DNA from: Bacillota bacterium
Lineage (GTDB): Bacteria; Bacillota; Bacilli; Bacillales_A; Planococcaceae
NCBI GenBank assembly: GCA_023405135.1
Contig: JAEXYZ010000051.1
Span: 1-42,896, forward strand
Reading direction: 5' to 3'
Length of the DNA: 42,896 nt
Part shown: positions 8,744 through 17,256 of the stretch, one piece after another
Layout of the letters: every line of letters begins with the position of its first letter
Position numbering within the stretch: the stretch's first letter is position 1
Program-made: the position numbers and the translations under genes
The notes under the pieces: model-generated
Seen by the model: only the letters and a program-made list of their open reading frames with translations
The model's database searches: none
What the model was told of the DNA's origin: nothing

Positions 8744-9940
8744 ATGACAAACCGTCGACTGTTTACATCAGAAAGTGTAACAGAAGGGCATCCGGATAAA
8801 ATTTGTGACCAAATTTCCGATGCAATCTTAGATGCAATTTTAACAGAAGATCCAAACGCACGTGTAGCTTGCGAAACAACAGTAACAACTGGTCTAGTAC
8901 TTGTTGCAGGTGAGATAACAACTTCAACTTATGTTGATATACAAAGTGTTGTGCGAAATACAGTAGCAGATATTGGCTATACTCGTGGAAAATATGGCTT
9001 CGATGCTGAAAATTTAGCCGTTCTTACTGCAATTGGTGAACAATCACCTGATATCGCACTAGGCGTTGACCAAGCATTAGAGGCACGTGAAGGTTCAATG
9101 TCAGATGAAGATATTGAAGCAATCGGTGCAGGAGACCAAGGATTAATGTTTGGGTATGCTTGTAATGAAACACCTGAGTTAATGCCTTTACCAATTAGCC
9201 TAGCGCATAAATTATCAAGAAGATTAGCTGAAGTTCGTAAATCTAAAGAAATTTCATATTTACGTCCAGATGGTAAAACACAAGTAACAGTTGAGTATGA
9301 TGAAAATAATCATCCGAAACGTATTGATACGATTGTTATCTCTACTCAACACGATGAAGAAGTATCATTAGAACAAATTCAAGAAGATTTAAAAGAAAAA
9401 GTGATTCGCGAAGTTGTTCCGTCAGAATTGATTGATGAAGATACAAAATACTTCATTAACCCAACAGGCCGATTTGTAATAGGTGGCCCTAAAGGTGATG
9501 CCGGTCTTACAGGAAGAAAAATTATTGTCGATACTTATGGTGGTTATGCACGTCATGGCGGTGGTGCATTCTCAGGTAAGGATCCAACAAAAGTAGACCG
9601 TTCTGCCGCATACGCTGCTAGATATGTTGCTAAAAATATTGTTGCTTCAGGGTTAGCTGAACGCGCTGAAGTTCAATTAGCTTATGCGATTGGTGTTGCT
9701 CGTCCAGTATCTATTTCTATCGATACATTTGGGACAGGTAAAGTAGCAGAAAGTCAATTAGTTGAATGGGTAAGTGAACTATTTGATTTGCGCCCGGCTG
9801 GTATTATTAAAATGCTTGATTTACGTCGACCAATATATAGACAAACGGCTGCATACGGTCATTTCGGCCGAACAGATTTAGATGTACCATGGGAAAATAC
9901 AGATATCGCTGAAAAATTAAGAGAAAAAGCAGGGCTATAG
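8744..9940 (+). CDS. metK: S-adenosylmethionine synthetase
   Basis: The 398-residue enzyme makes S-adenosylmethionine from methionine and ATP in the cytoplasm. The family signatures GAGDQGLMFGYA (about residues 128-139) and GGGAFSGKDPTKVDRSAAY (about residues 273-291) are intact, as is the N-terminal SESVTEGHPDKICDQISDA with its ATP-binding His-Pro-Asp. The length is normal. A strong AGGAGG lies upstream of the ATG. It is controlled by the SAM riboswitch in its leader, and a terminator follows at 10005-10043. In B. subtilis asnB comes next; here it is absent. Confidence 0.98.
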   Translation: MTNRRLFTSESVTEGHPDKICDQISDAILDAILTEDPNARVACETTVTTGLVLVAGEITTSTYVDIQSVVRNTVADIGYTRGKYGFDAENLAVLTAIGEQSPDIALGVDQALEAREGSMSDEDIEAIGAGDQGLMFGYACNETPELMPLPISLAHKLSRRLAEVRKSKEISYLRPDGKTQVTVEYDENNHPKRIDTIVISTQHDEEVSLEQIQEDLKEKVIREVVPSELIDEDTKYFINPTGRFVIGGPKGDAGLTGRKIIVDTYGGYARHGGGAFSGKDPTKVDRSAAYAARYVAKNIVASGLAERAEVQLAYAIGVARPVSISIDTFGTGKVAESQLVEWVSELFDLRPAGIIKMLDLRRPIYRQTAAYGHFGRTDLDVPWENTDIAEKLREKAGL

Positions 9941-10004
9941 TCTTTCGGGATTTTCTGCATCATATTAAAACCAACTATTGCTAGGGAAACTTAAATAAAT
10001 GTAG

Positions 10005-10043
10005 ATGCAGGTAGAAATTATTTTTACCTGCATTTATTTTCTT
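10005..10043 (+). terminator. Terminator of metK
   Basis: A 9-bp perfect stem ATGCAGGTA/TACCTGCAT (10005-10013/10025-10033) is followed by TTATTTTCTT. Confidence 0.75.
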
Positions 10044-10275
10044 CTATTATAAAAGCAAAATATATTTTAACAGTATTTAGCGTAAGCCATGCAGTTCATG
10101 GAGATAGTGATTTGCCCTCGTTCGGATAAGCAATTCGGGTATTCCGATGTTCATGGACGTACTAGTAGCGACAATGGCACAATAGTTTTTTATGACAAGT
10201 AATCGCTGGAGTAGGACATGGTATTTTTACCGATGTTGGGCTATCCTAAGTCTTCTGCTTTTCTTATTAATATGG
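10044..10275. other. Gap with a GC-richer unexplained block
   Basis: No gene could be assigned. Bases from about 10080 to 10200 are clearly less AT-rich than other gaps here and contain a CCATG/CATGG hairpin (cagtt loop), a TCGGA/TCCGA hairpin and two copies of GTTCATGGA. Short plausible peptide stretches occur in different plus-strand frames but break at stops, so this may be a decayed gene or an RNA. It is where asnB stands in B. subtilis, but nothing here resembles asnB. Confidence 0.3.
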
Positions 10276-10788
10276 TTATTTTTGAAGGGATTTATAATAT
10301 TGACCTTTTTCTACGTATTCACGTATGATTCGATCCATATCTTCACGATCCTCGCTCGTAATATCACGAACCACCTTCGCAGGGCGCCCCACGGCTAATG
10401 TATTTGGAGGGATTTTTTTACCTGGAGGCACTAAGCTTCCGGCACCAATAAATGCACCTTCTCCAATTTCAGCTCCATCAAGTATAATAGAGCCCATACC
10501 AATTAAAGCTCTTTTTCTAATTACACAGCTATGTAAAGTAACTTGGTGACCTACCGTTACTTCATCTTCTATAATTAATGGATTATTAGGACTTTGGTGC
10601 AAACAACTAAGGTCTTGAATGCTACAACGTTTTCCGATAATTGTAGGTGCTATATCACCACGAATTACAGTATTAAACCATATTGAAGATTCTTCACCAA
10701 TCGTTACATCGCCAGTAATTGTGACATAATCTGCAATATAAACAGATGGGTCTATTTTAGGATTTTTATCTTTAAAAGGGTAAATCAT
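10276..10788 (-). CDS. ytoA: Gamma-carbonic-anhydrase-like hexapeptide-repeat protein (YtoA type)
   Basis: This 170-residue left-handed beta-helix protein shows isoleucine/valine-led hexapeptides (VTITGDVTIGEESSIWF, VIRGDIAPTIIGKRCSI) through residues 15-130 and a short C-terminal helix. His residues at LHQSPNNPLIIEDEVTVGH and QVTLHSC fit the metal positions of gamma-class carbonic anhydrases and their relatives (YrdA, CaiE, PaaY). The ATG is preceded by AGAGGAGA. It is oriented towards metK and divergent from the hydrolase gene. The family is sure; true carbonic anhydrase activity is not, since many homologues are inactive without further residues. Confidence 0.85.
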   Translation of the reverse strand: MIYPFKDKNPKIDPSVYIADYVTITGDVTIGEESSIWFNTVIRGDIAPTIIGKRCSIQDLSCLHQSPNNPLIIEDEVTVGHQVTLHSCVIRKRALIGMGSIILDGAEIGEGAFIGAGSLVPPGKKIPPNTLAVGRPAKVVRDITSEDREDMDRIIREYVEKGQYYKSLQK

Positions 10789-10907
10789 CGAAAATCTCCT
10801 CTTTTCTAAGTATGATATATAATTATCGTATCAAATTAACTTAAGAAAGAAAAATGATAATGGTATTTGTACCCATTAAGAACTTTACATGGGTAGGAGG
10901 GGTAAAA

Positions 10908-11702
10908 ATGTGGAAATGGGAAGCAGAAGGACAGGCAAAAGCTGTCGTTGTTATTATACATAGTGCATTTGAACATCATCGCTGGTATGCATGGCTAATT
11001 GAAAAACTGCGAGTGGAAGGTTATCACGTTGTTATGGGAGATTTGCCAGGGCATGGTGAATATTCAAGAGTACATGATGAATCGATTAATGACTACTTAA
11101 TTTTTATAAAACATTTAATGCAAAATGCACTCACATATCAACTACCGGTTTTTGTAATCGGTCAAGGGTTGGGAGGGACATTGGCTATTGAATTTTTAAG
11201 GAAAAATACGTTCGAATGTGCAGGATTAATTTTAGCCTCTCCTTGGCTTTATTTAAAAAAGAATTCGAATATATTAACGAATGCTATAACAAGCTTAGGG
11301 AAAATAGCTTCAAATAAAAAGATATCGTTAGACTTTGACAAAAAAATGTTAACGAGAAATATGGAAGGTTATAATGAAATAAATGATAGCATACCTTATC
11401 ATACGAATGTAACGGTTAGGTGGTATAGAGATGTTCAGCAATTATCGAAAAATATAACTTCTGAACAAGATAGCCAATTGAAACTTCCAATCTTACTAAT
11501 GACGGCTAAACAAGACAAAATTTCAGATCCAATAGTTGCAAAAAAATGGCTAATAAATCAAAGTTCATCAGAAATGCAATTTAAAGAATGGCCATATAGC
11601 TACCATAATTTATTTCACGATAATGAACGGGAACAGGTGTTTATCTATAAAAAGGATTTTATAAATAATGTCATTCGTTCGCTTGGTTATATAGTAAAAT
11701 AA
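10908..11702 (+). CDS. ytpA: Alpha/beta hydrolase, YtpA-like, with altered active site
   Basis: It has the alpha/beta hydrolase fold of the lysophospholipase/monoacylglycerol lipase group. I start it at ATG 10908 (264 residues) because TAGGAGG precedes it; an upstream in-frame ATG at 10854 has no better RBS. It keeps MGDLPGHG (43-50), a candidate acid in KQDKISDP and a candidate histidine in YSYHNLFHDNE. The nucleophile elbow normally reads G-x-S-x-G but here reads GQGLGG (85-90), putting Gly at position 87 (codon 11166-11168). The oxyanion HG motif is HS (18-19). Known YtpA has GHSMGG, from memory. This protein may be a non-hydrolytic descendant. Confidence 0.82.
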   Translation: MWKWEAEGQAKAVVVIIHSAFEHHRWYAWLIEKLRVEGYHVVMGDLPGHGEYSRVHDESINDYLIFIKHLMQNALTYQLPVFVIGQGLGGTLAIEFLRKNTFECAGLILASPWLYLKKNSNILTNAITSLGKIASNKKISLDFDKKMLTRNMEGYNEINDSIPYHTNVTVRWYRDVQQLSKNITSEQDSQLKLPILLMTAKQDKISDPIVAKKWLINQSSSEMQFKEWPYSYHNLFHDNEREQVFIYKKDFINNVIRSLGYIVK

Positions 11703-11710
11703 TATTTTAA

Positions 11711-11759
11711 AAAATAAAACTATCCTAAAATCATTTTTGGGATAGTTTTATTTTTTATT
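11711..11759 (+). terminator. Terminator after the ytpA-like gene
   Basis: A 15-bp perfect stem (11711-11725 with 11740-11754) is followed by T residues; the A-rich left flank would let it work on both strands. Confidence 0.8.
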
Positions 11760-11863
11760 TCATTGTAAAAATAAAAGGTGAAATATTGTAATAATCTAAA
11801 AATTTATAACATTCTTATATATAAACAAGATTCTGATTTTTTATACAATATATAAAATTTATC

Positions 11864-11892
11864 TTGAACAAGACTATTAATTTATGTAATAT
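11864..11892 (+). promoter_or_regulatory. Sigma-A promoter of the alanine symporter
   Basis: TTGAAC (11864-11869), a 17-base spacer and TAATAT (11887-11892) lie 64 bases before the ATG of the symporter, in an otherwise very AT-rich gap. Confidence 0.6.
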
Positions 11893-11955
11893 AAAAAATA
11901 TTCCGATAGTAACAACAATTTTCTAACAATAATCAGAGAGACAAGGGGTAGGTTT

Positions 11956-13413
11956 ATGATTGATAATTTTGTCACGTGGTTAAACGATTTATTATGGGGA
12001 CCGGTAATGATTTACGGTATTTTAGTAGTAGGTCTATTGTTTTCAATCCTAACAAAATTTGTACAGGTTAGAAGAATTAAGGATATGTTTTTCCTTATGT
12101 TCACGGGGGAAAAATCAGAAGCGGGAGTTTCTTCTTTCCAAGCAATGTCTATGGCATTGTCAGGACGGGTTGGTACTGGTAACATTGTTGGAACTGCGAC
12201 TGCCATTGCTTTCGGGGGGCCAGGGGCAGTGTTTTGGATGTGGATTACAGCATTTATAGGTGCTTCCACGGCTTATATTGAATCAACTTTAGCTCAAATT
12301 TACAAAGTTAAAAAGAATGGAGTATATCGTGGCGGTCCTGCTTATTACATTGAAAAAGGTACTGGTCTACGTTGGTTTGGTGTAGTGTTTGCGGTTGCAG
12401 CTATACTAGCAGTAGCTATTTTAATGCCTGGTGTACAATCTAATGCGATATCAAGTGCTGTGAACAATGCATTCAATATTGAACCATGGATTACAGGTGT
12501 AGTAGTTGTTGTTATTCTAGCATTCATCATTCTCGGTGGGGTAAAACGTATTGCAAATGCAGCCCAAATAATTGTTCCATTTATGGCGGTTGCTTATATT
12601 TTATTAGCAATTGTAGTTATCTTCATGAATATTTCTCAAGTTCCAGAAGTTTTTGCATTAATTATTCGTAGTGCGTTTAATGCAGATGCGACATTTGGTG
12701 GTATGATTGGTGCAGCAATTGCATGGGGTGTAAAACGAGCAGTGTATTCAAACGAGGCAGGGCAAGGAACAGGTCCTCACTCAGCTGCTGCAGCTGAAGT
12801 ATCACATCCAGCTAAGCAAGGATTAGTACAAGCAGCATCGATTTATATTGATACATTGTTAGTTTGTTCGGCAACAGCATTAATGATTTTATTTATGGGT
12901 ACATATAATACAAATGTTGGTAGTGCGGAAGGTGAAACAGTTGTGACGAATGTAGCGGGTGCTACGTATTCTGAATTTACACAATTGGCTGTCAATGCCG
13001 CGTTTCCTACATTTAATAACTTTGGATCAGCGTTCGTTGCAATTGCATTATTCTTCTTTGCATTCACTACAATTATGGCATATTACTATATTGCTGAAAC
13101 AAATGTAGCGTATCTTTTCTCGGGCAACACAGAAGGATTAATTACTTGGATTTTAAAAATTGTATTAATCGTTTCAACTTTCTATGGTGCTGTTCGTACA
13201 TCAGATTTAGCGTGGAAATTTGGTGATTTAGGACTAGGATTAATGGTATGGATTAACATCATCGCGATATTAATCTTAATGAAACCAGCCTTGATATCGT
13301 TAAAAGATTATGAACAACAATTAAGAGAAGGTAAAGATCCAGTATTTGATCCAAAAAAGCTAGGAATCAAAAATGCTGATTTCTGGGAAACTTATAATAA
13401 AGAAGAAAAATAA
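11956..13413 (+). CDS. Alanine/glycine:cation symporter (AGCS family)
   Basis: This 485-residue membrane protein of the sodium:alanine symporter family (AlsT/DagA type) imports alanine or glycine with Na+ or H+. The family signature GGPGAVFWMWITAFIGASTAY lies near residues 89-109, preceded by the SGRVGTGNIVGTATAIAFGG core. Other diagnostic blocks are YRGGPAYYIEKG and AVYSNEAGQGTGPHSAAAAE. About ten to eleven hydrophobic segments are visible. The RBS is AAGGGGTAGG before the ATG. It is a single-gene unit with its own promoter. I do not recall this gene at this position in B. subtilis, so it may be an insertion. Confidence 0.93.
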   Translation: MIDNFVTWLNDLLWGPVMIYGILVVGLLFSILTKFVQVRRIKDMFFLMFTGEKSEAGVSSFQAMSMALSGRVGTGNIVGTATAIAFGGPGAVFWMWITAFIGASTAYIESTLAQIYKVKKNGVYRGGPAYYIEKGTGLRWFGVVFAVAAILAVAILMPGVQSNAISSAVNNAFNIEPWITGVVVVVILAFIILGGVKRIANAAQIIVPFMAVAYILLAIVVIFMNISQVPEVFALIIRSAFNADATFGGMIGAAIAWGVKRAVYSNEAGQGTGPHSAAAAEVSHPAKQGLVQAASIYIDTLLVCSATALMILFMGTYNTNVGSAEGETVVTNVAGATYSEFTQLAVNAAFPTFNNFGSAFVAIALFFFAFTTIMAYYYIAETNVAYLFSGNTEGLITWILKIVLIVSTFYGAVRTSDLAWKFGDLGLGLMVWINIIAILILMKPALISLKDYEQQLREGKDPVFDPKKLGIKNADFWETYNKEEK

Positions 13414-13420
13414 TGAAAAT

Positions 13421-13723
13421 GAGACCGGGATAAAACTCGGCCATAAAAAATGGTAAAAAGGGGGAGCATATCAAAGTTATTTTGAAGCTCCCTCTTTTTA
13501 CTTGACGCTATGTTTTCGGTACAGATAAATTGTAACGAGGAAGGGTTTGTCCAGCGCAGGAGCAAAATTGTTTTTTTCTGAGACGAGGATGGACTTGTCC
13601 ACCGCAGGAGCAATACTATTAAGTAAATATTAACTAAAGAAGAAAAGGGAGTACCCAAAAAATTTTTACTTTTTTGGACGCTCCCTGTTTTTTCTTATTT
13701 GAAACTAGTTATGTCCCAAACTC
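13421..13723. repeat. Diverged inverted-repeat element with two internal hairpins
   Basis: The ends (13421-13440 and 13704-13723) are an imperfect inverted repeat with the same GAG...GGGA...AAC pattern as the element at 1-264. Inside are two terminator-like hairpins. One is GGGGGAGC/GCTCCCTC near 13459-13495; the other is GGGAGT/GCTCCC with an A- and T-rich loop near 13648-13686. Between them lie two diverged direct copies, about 65 bases apart, of a unit reading CGAGGA...TTGTCCA.CGCAGGAGCAA. CGACGAGGA and CGCAGGAGC are shared with the first element. It abuts the stop of the next gene and presumably serves both flanking genes as a terminator. Confidence 0.65.
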
Positions 13724-14302
13724 TTATTGATTAGGATATTTTTTCACTTTTTCTAATGCAATAATAAATGGGGGATCATTTTTTTGATTTATAAATTCAT
13801 AACGAAGTACATGCACATATTTTTGTGGTAATGAACTGACAAAGTTGAGTACTTCATCACGCTCCTCCTTGCCACCTTCATGTCCATGATAAACTACTAA
13901 AACAATTATCCCTCCAACTTTTAATAGATTTAATAATTGTTCAATTGCTTGAATGGTTGTATTCCCTTGAGTAATCACTTGATGGTCTGCGCCAGGCAAA
14001 TATCCTAAATTGAATATTGCACCTGCAATTGATTGATGAACGTATTTGGATATATGCTGATGCCCATCTAAAATAACATGGGCACGTCCTAAAACACCAT
14101 GCACAGTTAATCGATTTATAGTCGAATCTACTGCTTGTTGTTGAATATCAAAGGAATAAACTTGCCCAGTTTCACCGACAAGATGGCAAAGAAATAATGT
14201 ATCATGTCCATTTCCAGCAGTTGCATCTACTGCAATTTCTCCTTTTTCGATAGTAGATGCAAGGAGAGTCTGTGCATATTGTAAAACACGTTGTAGCTTC
14301 AT
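13724..14302 (-). CDS. mnmM: tRNA wobble-uridine methyltransferase MnmM (YtqB)
   Basis: This 192-residue Rossmann-fold methyltransferase carries the SAM-binding motif AVDATAGNGHDTLFL (about residues 25-39), the acidic residue in SFDIQQQAVD, and NLGYLPGADH, characteristic of the YtqB family. YtqB of B. subtilis has been shown to methylate 5-aminomethyl(-2-thio)uridine at the tRNA wobble position and was renamed MnmM. The radical-SAM gene next to it supplies the preceding step, which supports the assignment. It starts at ATG 14302 and lies 29 bases after the upstream gene's stop, so the two form an operon on the minus strand. Confidence 0.88.
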   Translation of the reverse strand: MKLQRVLQYAQTLLASTIEKGEIAVDATAGNGHDTLFLCHLVGETGQVYSFDIQQQAVDSTINRLTVHGVLGRAHVILDGHQHISKYVHQSIAGAIFNLGYLPGADHQVITQGNTTIQAIEQLLNLLKVGGIIVLVVYHGHEGGKEERDEVLNFVSSLPQKYVHVLRYEFINQKNDPPFIIALEKVKKYPNQ

Positions 14303-14331
14303 TAATTCATCACTTCCACTCTATTAAATGT

Positions 14332-15294
14332 TTAATCAGCAATTTTCGCTGACTGAACATATAATTTACCTTGCCAACTACCTCTGCGTTCAAGTTCAGC
14401 ATCGATTCCATTTAATACTTCCCATTTATTAACGCTCCACATCGGACCAATCATTAAGTCAATTGGGCCATCACCTGTAATTCTGTGAACGATCATCTCA
14501 GGTGGGATGACCTCTAATTGGTCGGCAACGAGTTTAATATATTGATCTTTTTCAAGAAACTCTAACATGCCTTTTTCATATTGCTTCACTAATGGCGTTC
14601 CTTTTAATAAATGTAGAAGATGAATTTTAATACCTTGTACATCCAATTTTGCAACCTCTCTAGCAGTCTCCATCATCATGTCGTAATCTTCTAAAGGAAG
14701 GCCGTTAATAATGTGCGTACATACACGTATATTGTGCTTACGTAGTTTTTCAACACCTTCTACATAGGTTTTGTAATCGTGTGCGCGGTTAATTAAATTC
14801 GCAGTTTTTTCGTGTACAGTTTGAAGACCAAGTTCTACCCATAAGTATGTGCGTTTATTTAAATCTGCTAAATATTCGACTACATCGTCGGGCAAACAGT
14901 CTGGACGTGTTGCAATACTTAGACCCATAACACCTTCACAAGCAAGTGCAGCTTCAAATTTTTCTTTTAATACAGGAAGTGGGGCATGAGTGTTTGTATA
15001 GGCTTGGAAATAAGCCATTGTTAAACCGTCCTTCCATTTGTGTTGCATTTTTTCTTTAATTTTTTCGAATTGAACAGGGATTGGATCTACCCGGTCGCCT
15101 GCAAAGTCACCACTACCAGCAGCACTACAAAATGTGCAACCGCCAAATGCCACTGTACCGTCTCGATTTGGACAGTCGAAGCCAGCATCTAAAGCCACTT
15201 TATATACTTTTTTTCCAAATTCATCGCGTAAATAACGATTCCATGTATAATAACGTTTCCCATCAGATGGGAAAGGAAATGGTTGTTCTGACAT
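14332..15294 (-). CDS. mnmL: Radical-SAM enzyme MnmL (YtqA, TIGR01212 family)
   Basis: The iron-sulfur cysteines appear as C-x13-C-x2-C (in DCPNRDGTVAFGG then CTFCS) near the N-terminus, the arrangement typical of this family. Further family marks are YFQAYTNTHAP and ATRPDCLPDDVVEYLADL. The start chosen is ATG 15294 (320 residues) because GAGGAGTG lies just upstream; an in-frame ATG at 15345 would add 17 residues with no RBS. In B. subtilis MnmL acts with MnmM in forming mnm5(s2)U from carboxymethylaminomethyluridine. It is divergent from the MFS gene. Confidence 0.88.
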   Translation of the reverse strand: MSEQPFPFPSDGKRYYTWNRYLRDEFGKKVYKVALDAGFDCPNRDGTVAFGGCTFCSAAGSGDFAGDRVDPIPVQFEKIKEKMQHKWKDGLTMAYFQAYTNTHAPLPVLKEKFEAALACEGVMGLSIATRPDCLPDDVVEYLADLNKRTYLWVELGLQTVHEKTANLINRAHDYKTYVEGVEKLRKHNIRVCTHIINGLPLEDYDMMMETAREVAKLDVQGIKIHLLHLLKGTPLVKQYEKGMLEFLEKDQYIKLVADQLEVIPPEMIVHRITGDGPIDLMIGPMWSVNKWEVLNGIDAELERRGSWQGKLYVQSAKIAD

Positions 15295-15453
15295 TTGTTT
15301 CACTCCTCTAGCAATTATTCTAACATGTGTTTTTGCTTTATGCATGATTGTTTAATTTTGTCGAAATGCTATGTTCTTAAACCTTTTTCTTGTACTTACT
15401 TTAAAAGAAGAATACTATTATATTTTGTGATTAATTTATTGGGGGAGTAGAGT

Positions 15454-16640
15454 ATGCCCAAGAAAGTATGGCTTTTGGTCATTGGGACATTTATTAATAT
15501 AACAGGAAGTTCACTGTTGTGGCCGTTTAATACGATTTATATTCACAGCATTTAGGCCAGTCGTTATCTATTGCTGGATTAGTATTAATGGTGAATGCAG
15601 GTGCAACAGTGTTAGGTAACTTAGTTGGAGGCCGTTTATTTGATAAACTTGGTGGCTATCAATCTATTATGTTTGGAATTATTATTACAGTTATTTCATT
15701 AATTGGCATTACATTGTGGCATGGTTGGCCTCATTATGTATGGTTTTTAACGGTTATGGGATTTGGTAGTGGAATCGTTATTCCGGCAATGTTTGCTCTT
15801 GTAGGTTCCGTATGGCCTGAGGGAGGTAGAAAGGGCTTTAACGCAATTTATCTTGCTCAAAATTTAGGTGTTGCAGTTGATCCAGCAATAGGCGGTCCAA
15901 TTGCTGAAAAAAGCTTTGATTATTTATTTGTTTCAAACTTAGCTTTGTATATTATTTTTCTATTAATAGCTGCTGTTAGTTATCGAAGCATGGGTCATGA
16001 AAATGAAATTGAAAGGAATCGTGAAGATATTGTTAATGACAAAGCTTCTAAAAGTAATTTATACGCATTGCTTATTTTAAGTGGTGGTATTTTATTAGCT
16101 TGGATGGCTTATTCTCAATGGTCAACAACAATTTCAACTCATATGCAACAGTTAGGTATTAGTTTAAAGGAATATAGCTTAATTTGGACAATTAATGGTT
16201 TATTAATTATTATCCTTCAACCAATTATTAGCCCAATCGTACAAAAGTACGAAAAGCAAATTAAAGCCCAATTAGTGTTTGGAATAGTTGTCATGATGGT
16301 ATCCTTTATTGTCATTATTTTTGCAAGTAATTTTAAAATGTTTGCTATTGCAATGATGATTTTGACTATCGGTGAGATTTTTGTTTGGCCAGCAATACCA
16401 ACAATTGCAAACATGCTAGCACCAATAGGTAAAAGTGGGACTTATCAAGGAATTGTCAATAGTATAGGTGCCATTGGACGAATGATAGGGCCGTTGTTTG
16501 GTGGGATGATTGTGGATTACTATAGCATGAATGTTTTAATGCTTGTTATATGTGGCATGTTTATTATTTCTATCGCACCCTGCCTATTTTATGACCGCCC
16601 ATTAAAAGGTACCAGGTATATAAAAAATTCTGAAAATTGA
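15454..16640 (+). pseudogene. yttB: MFS transporter, YttB-like, broken by a frameshift
   Basis: A major-facilitator gene with about 12 membrane spans begins at ATG 15454 (MPKKVWLLVIGTF) after GGGGGAG. After codon 31 it reaches TAG at 15553. Homologous reading resumes in another frame at CAT 15549 (HLGQSLSIAGLVLMVNAG) and continues to 16640. The two pieces join if one base is missing at about 15547-15548. Later family features are intact (GGRLFDKLGGYQS, GSVWPEGGRKGFNAIYLAQN). The last codons (GTRYIKNSEN) come from a GTACCAGGTA repeat that forms the 3' end. The fault may be a real pseudogene or a one-base assembly error. A shortened protein from ATG 15588 would lack the first membrane span. Confidence 0.8.
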
Positions 16641-16836
16641 TAGTGTACCAGGTACGCAAACAATTCTGACAATTTGAAAGGCATTGTACAGAGGGTTGTG
16701 CAATGCTTATTTTTATAGTGTGGTGTGGCTATGGTGAAAATTTACATGGTTAGATTCTAAAATTCGTTTAGATTGTGTGTGTACCTGGTACAGGAAAGAT
16801 TCAGAATTGTTCCCGAATTGTGTATGTACCAGGTAC
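16609..16836. repeat. Cluster of GTACCAGGTAC palindromic repeats
   Basis: Near-palindromic 11-mers occur at 16609-16619 (last base changed), 16645-16655, 16781-16791 (as GTACCTGGTAC) and 16826-16836. Each is accompanied by a variable AATTCTGA.AATT-like motif or its complement. Copies 1 and 2 lie in direct orientation 36 bases apart; copies 3 and 4 are inverted, 45 bases apart. They fill the gap between the MFS gene and the leuS promoter. They look like a dispersed intergenic repeat family. Confidence 0.7.
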
Positions 16837-16842
16837 ACTGTC

Positions 16843-16871
16843 TTTACAATTTGAAATTTTTCCATTAAAAT
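16843..16871 (+). promoter_or_regulatory. Sigma-A promoter of leuS
   Basis: TTTACA (16843-16848) and TAAAAT (16866-16871) are separated by 17 bases. The T-box leader begins just downstream. The last GTACCAGGTAC repeat ends seven bases before the -35 box. Confidence 0.65.
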
Positions 16872-16885
16872 GAAGGCATTAATAA

Positions 16886-17126
16886 TATGGACGACAAAGA
16901 GAAGGAATAGTAGATTTTGAAGCTTTTTAGAGAGCTAGCGGTTGGTGTAAGCTAGTAAGTAGACGAATCGAACTCGCCTTGGAGTCAGTTTTAGTGAACC
17001 GGAGTAACTAAAACCGTATGCCGCGTTAAGGAATTGAGCTGAGTGATGTGTCACTAATCTGGGTGGTACCGCGGGAGTTTACAAATATCTCTCGTCCCTT
17101 CTACAGGAATGGGACGGGGTTTTTTA
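16886..17126 (+). promoter_or_regulatory. T-box leader, leucine-specific
   Basis: The T-box sequence GGGTGGTACCGCGG (17061-17074) is unmistakable. Stem I is recognised by AGAGAAGGAATAGTAG near its 5' side. The specifier region reads GAACTCGCC, giving CTC (16973-16975), a leucine codon. The terminator is TCTCGTCCC/GGGACGGGG (17090-17098/17111-17119) followed by a T run. Uncharged tRNA-Leu would stabilise the antiterminator and allow leuS transcription. Confidence 0.95.
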
Positions 17127-17256
17127 TTTTTTAAATATTTTGTTAATTTTACCGTTTTTAGGATAATCTACTTTATAGGCAGCTTTTTACTAATTTAACG
17201 TTCCTTCATGTCGCTTTCAGCATGTTGTTTACAAAACAAGGAGGAGAGACAATCCA

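Noticed and set aside
10192..10398. 68-codon open frame with a hydrophobic middle
   Set aside because: It lacks an RBS and its second half lies opposite the 3' end of the ytoA-like gene.
13455..13690. Possible small regulatory RNA gene between two hairpins
   Set aside because: The hairpins belong to the inverted-repeat element; no promoter was seen between them.
16609..16836. Possible CRISPR array from the GTACCAGGTAC repeats
   Set aside because: Only four 11-base units, uneven spacing, mixed orientation and no cas genes.
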